This document shows positions 43,394 to 53,656 of a stretch of 64,000 nucleotides of DNA, in pieces. This stretch comes from HTCC2207 sp002685195. Its GTDB lineage: Bacteria; Pseudomonadota; Gammaproteobacteria; Pseudomonadales; Porticoccaceae. Made by a program: the position numbers and the translations under genes. Each line of letters starts with the position of its first letter. Positions within the stretch are counted from its first letter, which is position 1. A model generated the notes under the pieces. It searched no databases. It was not told the origin of the DNA and was given only the letters and a program-made list of their open reading frames with translations. The stretch is from positions 1,302,001 to 1,366,000 of the forward strand of contig CP179212.1 of the NCBI GenBank assembly GCA_051201675.1, read 5' to 3'.

Positions 43394-44465
43394 AGATCCT
43401 CGGCTCCACCTCAAGATCAATTCCAAATTCAGTTTTGACCGTTCGTTGAATCTCCCGGGCTAATTGCAAGATTTCACTGGCACTATCGCTACCCTCAACA
43501 TCATTGTAGTTAACCAAAACCAATGCTTGGTCTTTATGCACGCCAACCGAGCCACGGCGAAAACCCTTAAAGTGACAATACTCCACCAACCAAGCTGCAG
43601 GTATCTTGATGCTTCCATCGTCCTGCGGGTAGAAAGGTAGCTCTATATCCAGAGCGCTGCGCTCTTTCTGTATTCTGCCCAATGTTTCCGCTGAAACAAT
43701 TGGATTTTTAAAAAAACTACCGACGTTAGGCAACTCCTTCGGATCTGGCAACTTTGACCGACGTATTTGGCAAACAGCATCAGAGACCAACAAAGGTGAT
43801 GGCAGTGTCGTCGATTCGGGAAAATACGCCCTTAGCGCAGGATAATCAAGATTAACCATGGGTGTTTTGGTTAAACGCAAAGTAATCTCGGTAATAATGC
43901 ATTTATCTTTCAATGATTGCTTAAAAATACTATCTCGATAGCCAAACTTGCACTCTTGATTGGTCAGATTTAATAAAGCACCAGACTCAATATCTACAGC
44001 CTTCAAAGAAACCAACACATCTGCCAACTCCACACCGTATGCCCCTATATTCTGTATGGCAGCAGCCCCAGAATTCCCAGGGATTAATGACAGGTTTTCA
44101 AGCCCATACCAACCTTGCTTTAAAGTATAAATAACAGCGTTATGCCAATTCTCACCAGCACCAAAAGTGACGTCAACAGTATCATTATTGCTCGCACTAC
44201 CTTTTTGCTCAGTAATGCCCAACAAGTTCAAAGACAACACTAAACCGGTTAAATTAGATGCCAAGACAACATTGCTACCTGCGCCAAGCGGGATAACAGT
44301 CAGGTCATTGTCTGTAGCAAAATCCAAAGCCTGTTTGACATGATGAAATTGAGACAATGTGCAAAAATGGGAGGCTTTGGCAGGCAAAGCCAAGGTGTTG
44401 AGTGCTTGTAAGCACTTGTCGGTTTCAACTGTGAAACTATTAGCTTCGGTCATTTCAGGCGCCAA
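43380..44465 (-). CDS. murB: UDP-N-acetylenolpyruvoylglucosamine reductase MurB
   Basis: 361 residues, the long MurB type. FAD motifs: VIPLGAGSNVVLAS, LIPGNSGAAAIQNIGAYGVEL, the catalytic Ser in PNVGSFFKNP and the C-terminal Glu in VEPRIYG. It makes UDP-MurNAc for peptidoglycan. It overlaps the LMW-PTP gene upstream by eleven bases (44455-44465). Confidence 0.94.
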   Translation of the reverse strand: MAPEMTEANSFTVETDKCLQALNTLALPAKASHFCTLSQFHHVKQALDFATDNDLTVIPLGAGSNVVLASNLTGLVLSLNLLGITEQKGSASNNDTVDVTFGAGENWHNAVIYTLKQGWYGLENLSLIPGNSGAAAIQNIGAYGVELADVLVSLKAVDIESGALLNLTNQECKFGYRDSIFKQSLKDKCIITEITLRLTKTPMVNLDYPALRAYFPESTTLPSPLLVSDAVCQIRRSKLPDPKELPNVGSFFKNPIVSAETLGRIQKERSALDIELPFYPQDDGSIKIPAAWLVEYCHFKGFRRGSVGVHKDQALVLVNYNDVEGSDSASEILQLAREIQRTVKTEFGIDLEVEPRIYGSL

Positions 44466-44946
44466 TCTGAGTTCTAATATGATTCAGCAGTGACGCGCAA
44501 GCATCTTCAATTAAGTCTAAAACCAATGGAAAGCCGTCTTCACCACCATAATAAGGATCTGGGACCTCGCTGATCTCTTGATACTCAGGCTTGCTCGAAA
44601 AATCCAAAAGTAGTTTCAATTGGCCACTAAAATTAGAAGGACCCATAGCATTTAGGTTTTTCAGATTATCCGCATCCATGGCAATGATATAATCAAAGCT
44701 AGAGAAATCATCCACCGTAACCAGACGAGACCTGAGAGTCGACATATCATAGCCTCGCAACGATGCTGTAGCTGCCGATCGACTATCTGGCGGGTGCCCG
44801 AGGTGCCAATCGCCAGTGCCTGCCCCATCAATATGAATCTGATTGGTCAATCCAGCCCTATCAACCATCGATTGGAAAACAGCATGTGCTGTTGGAGACC
44901 TACAAATATTGCCCAAACAAACAAAAAGAACCGAAGTGTTAACCAT
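44455..44946 (-). CDS. Low molecular weight protein-tyrosine phosphatase
   Basis: 163 residues. The active-site loop CLGNICRSP is at residues 10-18 and the general acid in VPDPYYGGEDG. Bacterial members often regulate exopolysaccharide or stress pathways, but the partner kinase is not visible here. It overlaps murB by eleven bases and follows kdsB after about 35 bases. Confidence 0.93.
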   Translation of the reverse strand: MVNTSVLFVCLGNICRSPTAHAVFQSMVDRAGLTNQIHIDGAGTGDWHLGHPPDSRSAATASLRGYDMSTLRSRLVTVDDFSSFDYIIAMDADNLKNLNAMGPSNFSGQLKLLLDFSSKPEYQEISEVPDPYYGGEDGFPLVLDLIEDACASLLNHIRTQIGA

Positions 44947-44980
44947 AATTATTTTCAGCTTATAAATTTACATAAAACGA

Positions 44981-45715
44981 TTAGAAAAGAAGTGATATCG
45001 CTTTTAGATCTTCCTCAGTATCGATACCCCCAGGAACCTCAGCAATAGCATCATCGACATGGATCGAGACGTCATTCCATAAAAACCTCAGTTGCTCTAG
45101 TGATTCAGCTTGCTCGTCAGGTGCTACCGGCCATTGAACAAAGCGATTCAAGTAAGCTACTCGATAGGCGTAAATTCCTATATGACGGTGGGCATTACAA
45201 CCCTCGGACAAGCGCCTGTCTCTCACCCATGGGATGGGTGCTCTGCTGAAGTAACTTGCGAAGCCGCTCAGGCTCGCTACAACCTTTACAATATTAGGAT
45301 TCTGCAGGTCGTCGTCCAATGTTATAGCTTCGCGCAGTGTTGCCACTCCCGCAGCTTCATTCATGCTTAGATTATTCGCAACCTGATCAATAACCATCGG
45401 TGGAATCAACGGTTCATCTCCCTGTACATTGACCACAACTTGGTCTTCGGCGAGATTTAATTGGCTTGCGACCTCTTGAAGACGATCCGTTCCTGACACA
45501 TGGTCTTCTCGAGTCATACAAACTTCTGCACCAAACGCCTCAGCTACAGATTTGATTCGACCATCGTCTGTTGCAATCACCACTCGGGAAGCGCTACTTT
45601 TACAAGCTTGTTGCCAGACTCGCTGGATCATTGGAAGCCCAGCAATATCCTTTAGAGGCTTCCCAGGAAGCCGCGATGAGGCATAACGAGCCGGTATAAT
45701 TACAACAAAAGCCAT
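44981..45715 (-). CDS. kdsB: 3-deoxy-manno-octulosonate cytidylyltransferase
   Basis: 244 residues. N-terminal nucleotide-binding signature VVIIPARYASSRLPGKPLKD, then QVVVNVQGDEPLIPP and RAPIPWVRD. It activates Kdo with CTP for lipopolysaccharide core synthesis. Same strand as lpxK and msbA. Confidence 0.95.
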   Translation of the reverse strand: MAFVVIIPARYASSRLPGKPLKDIAGLPMIQRVWQQACKSSASRVVIATDDGRIKSVAEAFGAEVCMTREDHVSGTDRLQEVASQLNLAEDQVVVNVQGDEPLIPPMVIDQVANNLSMNEAAGVATLREAITLDDDLQNPNIVKVVASLSGFASYFSRAPIPWVRDRRLSEGCNAHRHIGIYAYRVAYLNRFVQWPVAPDEQAESLEQLRFLWNDVSIHVDDAIAEVPGGIDTEEDLKAISLLF

Positions 45716-45762
45716 AAACTACTCATCAATTAAAAAAAGTGTACCGACATTATAGGGTTAAG

Positions 45763-46767
45763 TTATGCGCTCGTCACAGTAAGACCTGCGCAATCAATAA
45801 GACTAGATACAAATTCATTATCCACTGCCATTTCTACTTCTAATACCCAAAGGTTATCAGGCACCGAGCCCTCGTACTTTACGGCATCCTTCGCGGTAAT
45901 CACGACGGGTAGATCATCATCGAACCCAATATCACACGCTGTAAGCGCTTGGTGGTCGTTCTTAGGCTCTGAATCCACTTTAAAACCCATTTGCCTGAGA
46001 CTCTCAAAGAAACGCTCAGGATGCCCTATTGCGGCAACAGCATGGATATTAGTGGACTCAACCCATTGATCAAAACCGATCAACTCGCTCGAACCAAACC
46101 GACGAAGTCCCGAAGTCTCCAGTTGTACGATATAAGTCTCGGGGTCATCAGGTTCAACGATCCCGCCATTTTGAATGATGAAATCAACTTCCTTTAGCCG
46201 TCTGGGAGATTCCCTGAGTGGCCCTGCCGGCAAAGTATAACCGTTACCGAAGCGACGACGGCCATCCACAACAACAATTTCAACATCCCTATGCAAGCGG
46301 TAATGCTGTAACCCATCATCACTAAGAATAAGATCGCATGAAAAGCTTTTGACCAATTTCTCGACTGCTCTCGCTCGATTAGGATCTACCACCACTGGGC
46401 AACCTAGCTTCTTAGCAATCAACAAGGGCTCATCACCACTTTGACTTACTAGGGTATCTGGACCAACAACCAACGGATACTGTGCTGAGGCACCACCATA
46501 ACCTCGACTGACTACTCCGACAGAATAACCCCTTTCTGAAAGTGCCTTCGCCAACGCAATAATTAAGGGTGTCTTGCCGCTTCCACCAAGGGAAATATTA
46601 CCAATAACAACGACAGGCATCGCGTATGACTGACCTTGAAACCGCCACTGAAGAACAATACGTCGAAACCTACTTATCGCTCTAAACAACCAAGACAGAG
46701 GAACAAGCAGCACAAGCCAAGTACTCTTTTGGTACCAAGCGTTTGTCCAAAACCGTTCAGCAGACAA
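45763..46767 (-). CDS. lpxK: Tetraacyldisaccharide 4'-kinase
   Basis: 334 residues. Walker A in NISLGGSGKTPLIIALAKAL, then SRGYGG and VDGRRRFGNG, typical LpxK. It phosphorylates lipid A precursor at the inner membrane face. It starts two bases after the msbA stop codon. Confidence 0.95.
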   Translation of the reverse strand: MSAERFWTNAWYQKSTWLVLLVPLSWLFRAISRFRRIVLQWRFQGQSYAMPVVVIGNISLGGSGKTPLIIALAKALSERGYSVGVVSRGYGGASAQYPLVVGPDTLVSQSGDEPLLIAKKLGCPVVVDPNRARAVEKLVKSFSCDLILSDDGLQHYRLHRDVEIVVVDGRRRFGNGYTLPAGPLRESPRRLKEVDFIIQNGGIVEPDDPETYIVQLETSGLRRFGSSELIGFDQWVESTNIHAVAAIGHPERFFESLRQMGFKVDSEPKNDHQALTACDIGFDDDLPVVITAKDAVKYEGSVPDNLWVLEVEMAVDNEFVSSLIDCAGLTVTSA

Positions 46768-46769
46768 AC

Positions 46770-48611
46770 TTAATCCACCTGAGGTTCGTCAAACTGCTTG
46801 CGATAGAGATTAGCGTAACGGCCTTTCACTTTAATCAGCTCCTCGTGAGTTCCTTGCTCGATAATTTGGCCTTTCTCGAGGACAAGTATGCGATCTGCTT
46901 TTTCCACAGTGCTCAACCGATGAGCGATTACAAAGCTTGTACGCCCTTTCATCAACTCCTCTAGGGCAGCTTGGATATGGCGCTCTGAGTCGGTATCTAA
47001 GGCGGACGTAGCCTCATCAAGTATAAGGATTGGAGCATTTTTTAGCACTGCCCTAGCGATTGCGATACGCTGTCGTTGCCCACCAGACAACATTACTCCA
47101 TCATCACCTACATGCGTATCAAAACCATCAGGCATTTCGTCAATAAACTCGGTTGCATGAGCCACCTGAGCCGCAGCTCTCACCTTTTCTTCAGACCGCC
47201 CCTGTAGCTCACCATAGGCGATGTTGTTAAAAATAGTGTCATTAAACAAAGTGACATTCTGGCTGACAATCGCAATATGACTACGCAGATTTACCAGAGA
47301 AAAGTCATTAACATCAGTACCATCAAGCAGTATCTTACCTTCCTCGTGGTTGTAAAATCGCGGTATCAAACTTACTAGGGATGTTTTACCACTGCCTGAG
47401 GAGCCCACTAGAGCAATAGTTTCACCTGGACTGACCGAGAAATTAATATCCTTAAGCACCTCTTTTTTGGCGCCTTCGTAGCTGAAATTGATGTTAGAAA
47501 AATCCAACCTACCTGTCACGGACTCAGTTTTGTATCTGCCCTTATCCACCTCAGCAGGACTATCAATAATAGCGAAAATTGATTCAGAAGCAGCAATTCC
47601 TTTCTGAATATCACTGTTAACTTCAGTCAACTGACGTATGGGTTTGATCAGCACACCTGACGCCATAATGAAAGCAACAAAACTACCCGTAGACATGGTA
47701 TCCAAAATGAACGGGTTGAGCATAAATCCGGTAACGCCGGCAAAGGCGAAAGAAACGATAAAGATGATCAGTGGATTACTCAAAGCACTAGTAAATGCCA
47801 TTTTCATATTCTGTCTTCTATTACCGTGACTTGCCCTTTTCATTCGGAGTCGCTCGCTCTTTTTGGCTCCAAACATACGTACTTCTTGATAGCCATGAAC
47901 GGCCTCTTGGGTGACATGAGTAACATCTCCCATAGCTGACTGAATGTTCTTACTAATTAGCCGAAATCGCTTGCTGACCTTAGTGACGATCGTACCAATC
48001 AAGGGTAATACGGCAATAAAGAACAGGGTGAGAATCCAATTGGTGTAGATTAAATAACCCATCAAACCAATAACTAAACTGCCCTGCTGAATCACTGTTT
48101 TGATGGCTTTGGTGCCTGCCTCAGTCACCTGCTGTACGTTGAAGGTCACCACAGATACTAAATGACCAGACATCGCCTGATCAAAAAACTTAAATGGAAG
48201 CAACAGATAGCGCTCAAAGAGGTCAGTCCGCAACGCGTGCACAAGATAATTGGCAACATAAGCAAGAAAATAGGTGCCTATTAAATAACCCACACCTCTC
48301 GCCGCGCTGATCAAAACCAAAAATAAGGGAATGACCAGCCAAGGTTCATTAACCCACTCATCTCCAAGAAGTCTATTAGCCATACCACCGGTAAATCCCG
48401 ATGAGGCAACAGTTGCAGTATCGGCCACGGAGCCTGTAAGAACCCCTACGATATCCGTCATGTAACGAAACAAATCAATAAAAGCAATTTCTGCTAGCGA
48501 ATGCAGTAGTAAACCAAACACAGCAATTAAAAATGGGAACCAGTAACGAGCCACATACCACAGTAGTCGTAAATAGGTTTTTGTTCCTGAGGGGCTAGCG
48601 GTATCAGACAT
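46770..48611 (-). CDS. msbA: Lipid A export ATP-binding/permease protein MsbA
   Basis: 613 residues. About six transmembrane segments (first 320 residues) and a nucleotide-binding domain: Walker A GSSGSGKTSL near residue 400, signature LSGGQRQRIAIARA, Walker B ILILDEATSALD. It flips lipid A core across the inner membrane. Same operon as lpxK and kdsB. Confidence 0.95.
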   Translation of the reverse strand: MSDTASPSGTKTYLRLLWYVARYWFPFLIAVFGLLLHSLAEIAFIDLFRYMTDIVGVLTGSVADTATVASSGFTGGMANRLLGDEWVNEPWLVIPLFLVLISAARGVGYLIGTYFLAYVANYLVHALRTDLFERYLLLPFKFFDQAMSGHLVSVVTFNVQQVTEAGTKAIKTVIQQGSLVIGLMGYLIYTNWILTLFFIAVLPLIGTIVTKVSKRFRLISKNIQSAMGDVTHVTQEAVHGYQEVRMFGAKKSERLRMKRASHGNRRQNMKMAFTSALSNPLIIFIVSFAFAGVTGFMLNPFILDTMSTGSFVAFIMASGVLIKPIRQLTEVNSDIQKGIAASESIFAIIDSPAEVDKGRYKTESVTGRLDFSNINFSYEGAKKEVLKDINFSVSPGETIALVGSSGSGKTSLVSLIPRFYNHEEGKILLDGTDVNDFSLVNLRSHIAIVSQNVTLFNDTIFNNIAYGELQGRSEEKVRAAAQVAHATEFIDEMPDGFDTHVGDDGVMLSGGQRQRIAIARAVLKNAPILILDEATSALDTDSERHIQAALEELMKGRTSFVIAHRLSTVEKADRILVLEKGQIIEQGTHEELIKVKGRYANLYRKQFDEPQVD

Positions 48612-48891
48612 AGACTAAAAACTCATTAGGTTCATCGCAATTCAATTCAAAAAACTCGGGACTTGGGTCATCCAGAGTCCTTTGCGGGGCACTAAAAGCC
48701 GATACCACCATGACTATTCTCTTTTATTGTAGGTTTACTTAGTCTTAAACTTCACTGGAGCTCGCTAACCAACGTAATTAAAACACATCATGGGGTTATG
48801 GGCATACCTAGGCTGAGATTAACTCCAAGTTATTTATTCATACTCAACCATGAGAGAGAATTAATTAGCCTATAATTTCACTATTACCCTT

Positions 48892-51360
48892 TTACCTCCA
48901 CCAGGCTGCACAGGTAAAACAGTCAAAAAACCCTTTTTCTCTTTGACCTTGCACGGTTACCGTACCCTGAGATTGCCACTCAAAAGTTATAGCTCCCTGA
49001 TCGCCTGTTGACCAAAGCTCGCTGCCGCCGAATTTGTAACGTCTGACAACATCAGGATGAGGGTGACCAAAGTGATGTCTAAAGCCACTTGAAAACACGA
49101 CATGTTCCGGCTTTACTACTTTAACAAAAGCATTAGTAGACGAAGTTTTGCTTCCATGGTGGGGGGCAATGAGTACGGAAATTTTGTGATTTTTTAGCAA
49201 TCCAGTCTCAAGAATGGTCTGTTCTGCTTTTTTCTCTATGTCCCCTGTAAGTAAAACTGACTGCCCCTTCCATGTAACGATGAGAACACAAGAACTATTA
49301 TTACCCTTTTTGGGACCGTTTTTGGGAGGCCAAATTACTTCAAAATAAACGCGTCCACTATCGTGCCGATCTATGTGTGCGGATGATGATGGCCAAACCC
49401 AACTTTGGCCTTCTTTACAATACTTCACTTTAGCATCCATCCTTACAGCGGAAGTAATAGAAGCCACCTTGTCTTGCAAACCCGAACCCAAGATTATTTT
49501 TTTTACAGGGATTTCAGCAATCAGAGGCAAAAGACCTCCACTGTGATCGTTGTCTTCATGACTGACTACCACCTCATCAATCACTAGATGACCTCGAGAG
49601 CGAATGTACGGAGTTAAAATTCCACTCCCTGCGTCAAATTGTTCGCTGTATCGAGGGCCAACATCATAAATCAAGACGCGTGCCCCTTGTTCAACAACAA
49701 CAGATAATCCTTGACCTACATCGAGTGCAGTTAGTCGGAGATTTTCGTCCTGTTTAGTGAACAAAAGCGTTAACGTCAATGGTAAAAAACAAGCCATTTT
49801 GTAGCTTTTAGGCAATGGCAGTAGGAGCGCTATGGCGACCATAATGAACGCCAAGATTAGCGGCGCATCTTGAATGACTGGTACATAAAAAAATCCATGA
49901 GATTGGGGGATTTTTGACAGAACGTAGTCTAAGGGCTTGATGGATAGGTCTGCTAAAGCCCATACCATTGTCGCGAAATCTTGACTTACCTCCAAAGCAA
50001 GAATACCCGCTAGTCCCAGGGGGACTGTGACAAAAGAAACCCAAGGAACGGCTAGAATATTGATTATGGGCGCTAACCAAGAGAATTTTCCGATAAAGAC
50101 AATCAAAGGAACAGCCATAGCTAAACACAGCATCACTTGAGCACTAATCGTCATTCGAAGTCTGTATCTGCGATCAGTCGAGTGCCATGGGTAAAACCAC
50201 CAGACTAGGGCCGTAACAGCGGTAAAGGAAAGCCAAAACCCCGAACTCAAGACCGCCATTGGTTGCATTAAAGAAATCAATGTAAAAGCCCAGACAATGC
50301 AGGGCCAAGGACTAATGCGGCGGTAGGTCAGTTTAGCAAACATGACAACGCATACCGCTGCTAAAGCCCGTTGAGTGGGTAGTGTGAGCCCTGCTAGAAG
50401 ACTATAAGATCCCGCTGATAGTATGGCGATGACAATTGGTATACACCGAACAACTAAGCTTGGATTGTAAGGCCAGCTAGAGAAATGAACTATCAGTAAA
50501 AAGAATCGTGATATTAGCTGACCCAAAATAAAACCCGCGCCAGCGACAAGGCCGATATGAAGCCCAGAAATAACCAAAAGATGGACTACTCCCAAACGAG
50601 AAAGATCCTCCCACCAAGGACTAATTTGACTTCTGTCGCCAACAGTAAGAGCCAACAATACTGCAGCCCCAAACTCCGACAGGTTGCTGTTACTAATCGC
50701 GTTCTTTATAGCCATCCTGGAAAGATTAACTCGAGCGCTCATCGGGATAGCGTGAACATTCTGTGGAGTACTTAATATTTTGCTTAATTCCGATTCCCTG
50801 ATATAACCAGTGGCAGAATATCCCTCTTGTAATAACCAGGCTTGGTAGTCAAATCCAGCAGGATTTAAAAATCCTCTAGGTACTTTTAAGCGAGCTACAA
50901 AGCTCCATTTATCACCACTTCGCAACAATAGTTTACGGTTCTTTTGATTCTCAAAATAATTACTAAGTAGGATGTCGTTTAGGGGTATTTTTGTATCTGA
51001 ATCGCCTAATAAATGCGCCGATTCGACATGAAAATCGAATCTGGTTCGACGTTTATCCTCATTATGGACAGTGCCAACATATCCAGATATAACAAAGTCG
51101 GATCCGTCTAAGCTCCCAGGTAGCCGATGATATTGAAGGTCATATGCCGCTAGCAATCCCCAGATGCTACCTATAGCAAATAAGGCGGTTAAGCGGCTAA
51201 TTTTGAGGACCACACTAGAAGGTTGTCTGTGCTTAATTTTTAGGAAACCCAAAAGTAGGACTGAACTCAGCGCTAACACGACAAAAACCCATGCGCTAGG
51301 CAAATTAGAATAAAATGCAATCGAAAATACACCAAAACTTATTGCAAGCAGATAAATCAT
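48892..51360 (-). CDS. comEC: ComEC/Rec2-type DNA internalisation protein
   Basis: 822 residues. N-terminal OB/DUF4131 region, the Competence domain of many membrane segments (GVVHLLVISGLHIGLVAGAG and GLTLPTQRALAAV), and a C-terminal metallo-beta-lactamase-like domain (LDVGQGLSVVVEQG, VVSHEDNDHSGGL). It forms the inner-membrane channel for single-stranded DNA uptake. No other competence genes are in the window. The gap to msbA (about 280 bases) shows no feature I can name. Confidence 0.93.
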   Translation of the reverse strand: MIYLLAISFGVFSIAFYSNLPSAWVFVVLALSSVLLLGFLKIKHRQPSSVVLKISRLTALFAIGSIWGLLAAYDLQYHRLPGSLDGSDFVISGYVGTVHNEDKRRTRFDFHVESAHLLGDSDTKIPLNDILLSNYFENQKNRKLLLRSGDKWSFVARLKVPRGFLNPAGFDYQAWLLQEGYSATGYIRESELSKILSTPQNVHAIPMSARVNLSRMAIKNAISNSNLSEFGAAVLLALTVGDRSQISPWWEDLSRLGVVHLLVISGLHIGLVAGAGFILGQLISRFFLLIVHFSSWPYNPSLVVRCIPIVIAILSAGSYSLLAGLTLPTQRALAAVCVVMFAKLTYRRISPWPCIVWAFTLISLMQPMAVLSSGFWLSFTAVTALVWWFYPWHSTDRRYRLRMTISAQVMLCLAMAVPLIVFIGKFSWLAPIINILAVPWVSFVTVPLGLAGILALEVSQDFATMVWALADLSIKPLDYVLSKIPQSHGFFYVPVIQDAPLILAFIMVAIALLLPLPKSYKMACFLPLTLTLLFTKQDENLRLTALDVGQGLSVVVEQGARVLIYDVGPRYSEQFDAGSGILTPYIRSRGHLVIDEVVVSHEDNDHSGGLLPLIAEIPVKKIILGSGLQDKVASITSAVRMDAKVKYCKEGQSWVWPSSSAHIDRHDSGRVYFEVIWPPKNGPKKGNNSSCVLIVTWKGQSVLLTGDIEKKAEQTILETGLLKNHKISVLIAPHHGSKTSSTNAFVKVVKPEHVVFSSGFRHHFGHPHPDVVRRYKFGGSELWSTGDQGAITFEWQSQGTVTVQGQREKGFFDCFTCAAWWR

Positions 51361-51471
51361 ACGTATCCTTGTAGAGGGGCAGAATCCTAATTACGAACTA
51401 GATAATTAAGTACTTCTCAATAAATTGTAGTGTGATTAACCTAAATATATTGCTACGGTGTAGACATATTG

Positions 51472-51927
51472 ATGAAAAATTTATTAGTCATTTATCACAG
51501 TCAAAGTGGTGGAACTGAGCGTATGGCTCAAGCTGTCTATGCAGGCTGTCAACAGGATGAAGATGTCGAAACACGTTTTTTAAAAGCCTTCGATGCGACT
51601 TTAGATGACTTGCTTTGGGCCGACGGTATTATTTTTGGTACGCCAGAGAACTTTGGTTACATGAGTGGCGCATTAAAAGATTTTTTTGATCGTACTTTCT
51701 ACCCCGCTGAACCACACCAGATAAACCTACCCTATTGCATGTTCGTGAGTTCGGGCAACGATGGCACCGGCGCAGTGCGTGAGGTTGATCGCATTGTGAA
51801 GGGCTACCCTCTACGCAAGATCAATGATCCTTTGATTATAGTTGGCGGTTTTAAGGATGAGCATCAGCAAAAATGCGAAGAGTTTGGCTTGGGCATGGCC
51901 GCAGGCCTATCTCTTGGAATTTTCTAG
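51472..51927 (+). CDS. Flavodoxin-family NAD(P)H-dependent oxidoreductase
   Basis: 151 residues from ATG 51472 (a TTG one codon earlier is less likely). FMN-binding loop in YHSQSGGTERMAQAV, and GIIFGTPENFGYMSGALKDFFDR corresponds to the flavodoxin 60-loop region. It probably transfers electrons to or from quinone or other acceptors; substrate unknown. Confidence 0.82.
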   Translation: MKNLLVIYHSQSGGTERMAQAVYAGCQQDEDVETRFLKAFDATLDDLLWADGIIFGTPENFGYMSGALKDFFDRTFYPAEPHQINLPYCMFVSSGNDGTGAVREVDRIVKGYPLRKINDPLIIVGGFKDEHQQKCEEFGLGMAAGLSLGIF

Positions 51928-52010
51928 GTATAACAAGCCTTGAAAGAACCTTGGTGCATACTGCGGCTTCTTTTCATCAAGCATTCTATGCCGATACGGC
52001 ATTACAATAA

Positions 52011-52520
52011 CTAATCAATTTTCAATAAAACAGACGAAGTATTTCCATCAATAACGGTAACAATATAGAGATTTGAATTATTCTTATCATCAATCTGACT
52101 ATATTTTTCTATCCCCAGAGCCTTATTGGCAAAAACGTTAGTTGTATTGCTATGACCAACTACCAGAACAGTTTGACCACTGGTTTCACTCTGAAAAGAA
52201 TCTGAGTACATGTCGTTTGGATCATATATGAATATTGGTAAGTTCTTACTATCCGCCGTGGGTTTAGCCGTTAGTTTTGTCCTGAGGTAGTCTGTTGAAT
52301 AAACGGCATCTAAATTCACATTAGAGAAAATTTCTCGCCATGCGTTGGCGCGTTCCAGCCCCTTTGCTGTAAGACTTGGATTTTGATCAGATTTATCAAT
52401 ACGTAATTTTTCAGCATGACGAATAAAATAATAGGTGGTTACCTCCGATGAATAACAAGCGGAAGATGTAAAAACAAGAATACAAATTAGAAGTAGTTTT
52501 TTTGTCATCGATGGGAGCAT
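52011..52520 (-). CDS. Exported histidine-phosphatase (SixA/phosphoglycerate mutase-like)
   Basis: 169 residues with a signal peptide or lipoprotein-like N-terminus (MLPSMTKKLLLICILVFTSS followed by Cys22). Motifs: the nucleophile His in FIRHAEK, Arg in DAVYSTDYLRT, and a GHSNTTN second His. Fits the branch 1 histidine phosphatases. Substrate unknown; location periplasmic. Confidence 0.82.
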   Translation of the reverse strand: MLPSMTKKLLLICILVFTSSACYSSEVTTYYFIRHAEKLRIDKSDQNPSLTAKGLERANAWREIFSNVNLDAVYSTDYLRTKLTAKPTADSKNLPIFIYDPNDMYSDSFQSETSGQTVLVVGHSNTTNVFANKALGIEKYSQIDDKNNSNLYIVTVIDGNTSSVLLKID

Positions 52521-52638
52521 AACTTAATAGTCACAATTATCAAATCAAGCATGACAATATTGAGGAAGAACACGTAAGAAGCAGACTATATATTCGGAAA
52601 ACCCCCATAGTCTAGTGGCTACAAGGGTTTATGGAAAA

Positions 52639-52714
52639 TGGAGCGGGAAACCGGGTTCGAACCGGCGACCTGTACCTTGGCAAGGTACCGCTCTACCAAC
52701 TGAGCTATTCCCGC
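52639..52714 (-). tRNA. tRNA-Gly (anticodon GCC)
   Basis: 76 nucleotides. Acceptor GCGGGAA with TTCCCGC; anticodon stem-loop with CTTGCCA; T arm CCGGTTCGAACCCGG; CCA encoded. Downstream in the tRNA-Glu transcript. A possible hairpin follows at about 52602-52631. Confidence 0.96.
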
Positions 52715-52744
52715 AGAAGCCAAGAATCTGGCAACGTATAAAAA

Positions 52745-52820
52745 TGGCGTCCCGTAGGGGAGTCGAACCCCTGTTACCGCCGTGAAAGGGCGGTGTCCTA
52801 GGCCTCTAGACGAACGGGAC
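52745..52820 (-). tRNA. tRNA-Glu (anticodon TTC)
   Basis: 76 nucleotides. Acceptor GTCCCGT with ACGGGAC; anticodon loop CTTTCAC reading GAA/GAG; T arm AGGGGTTCGACTCCCCT; CCA encoded. Its strong promoter lies at 52842-52870, and tRNA-Gly follows 30 bases later. Confidence 0.96.
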
Positions 52821-52841
52821 GTGATTGGCTAGGAGGCGCGC

Positions 52842-52870
52842 ATGATAAGTAGCCACAAGAAAAGTGTCAA
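52842..52870 (-). promoter_or_regulatory. Sigma-70 promoter of the tRNA-Glu/tRNA-Gly unit
   Basis: Minus strand: TTGACA (52865-52870), 17-base spacer, TATCAT (52842-52847), and GCGCGCC discriminator. Identical in hexamers and discriminator to the yceD operon promoter. Confidence 0.9.
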
Positions 52871-52882
52871 GCATAACTAGTC

Positions 52883-53656
52883 TTAATTTAAAGCCTTTTT
52901 ACTTTTTGCTATTTCTAGGTCTAAATGATCAATAAATTTTCTAATAATAACCATGTTTGAACCAAGATCTCTGCGTTGAGCGCGGGACGATGATCGAACA
53001 TCTATCAAGCTACCACCTTCTCCTTTAGGTAGAATTCTTATAACAAGGTCAGTCACCTGCTTCTCTGCTACTATATTCGCCGAGGCTTCAATAGTAAGAC
53101 CATTAGCGCCAGTATTAGTTCTAGGCCAACCCAGCATGACTAGTGCTCGCTTGACGAGCCTGGAGGTCATTTTAGGTTCCATGTCTAGAACAATAGAGTC
53201 GATACCAGGCGCTTTAAGAACTTTATCCGGAACATCCAAAAACCTCCATAATGGGTGAACTTCCTTAAAATGTAGACGATCATGCTTTGATCTCGAAAAC
53301 TGAGGAATTGATCCAACGTCAGTACTGTAATCATTAGCGGCTATAAAGTTGATATTTAACCAACCATACTGCTTATCAAACCAAATTATAGGAATGCAAA
53401 ATATTATGAGAGCTAGAATAATATCAAGCTTCAAATGAGCTGATTTACGAAAGTGTATAAGAACTAGCGGAATACCCAAAATAATAAGTATTAACCCCAG
53501 TAAATGGAAAAAAATAACAACGTACGCGAGTGGGAAGCCCCCAGGGTTAAAAATAAACTTAGCAGCAATAAAACTTAAACAATACCCGGCGATCGTCAAC
53601 ACTGCCAGACGATCAAAAACTTTAGTGGCTTTAGTTAACATAAGCTCAGCTCCCAT
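52883..53656 (-). CDS. DUF1499 membrane protein
   Basis: 257 residues: three or four N-terminal membrane segments (first 110 residues), then a soluble DUF1499 domain with SLIDVRSSSRAQRRDLGSNM and a VPDKVLKAPGIDSIV segment. Function unknown. It lies between the tRNA-Glu promoter and alaA, on the minus strand. Confidence 0.82.
   Translation of the reverse strand: MGAELMLTKATKVFDRLAVLTIAGYCLSFIAAKFIFNPGGFPLAYVVIFFHLLGLILIILGIPLVLIHFRKSAHLKLDIILALIIFCIPIIWFDKQYGWLNINFIAANDYSTDVGSIPQFSRSKHDRLHFKEVHPLWRFLDVPDKVLKAPGIDSIVLDMEPKMTSRLVKRALVMLGWPRTNTGANGLTIEASANIVAEKQVTDLVIRILPKGEGGSLIDVRSSSRAQRRDLGSNMVIIRKFIDHLDLEIAKSKKALN

Noticed and set aside
52602..52631. AAACCC...GGGTTT inverted repeat after tRNA-Gly as a terminator
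   Set aside because: The stem is short and the loop long; not strong enough to call.
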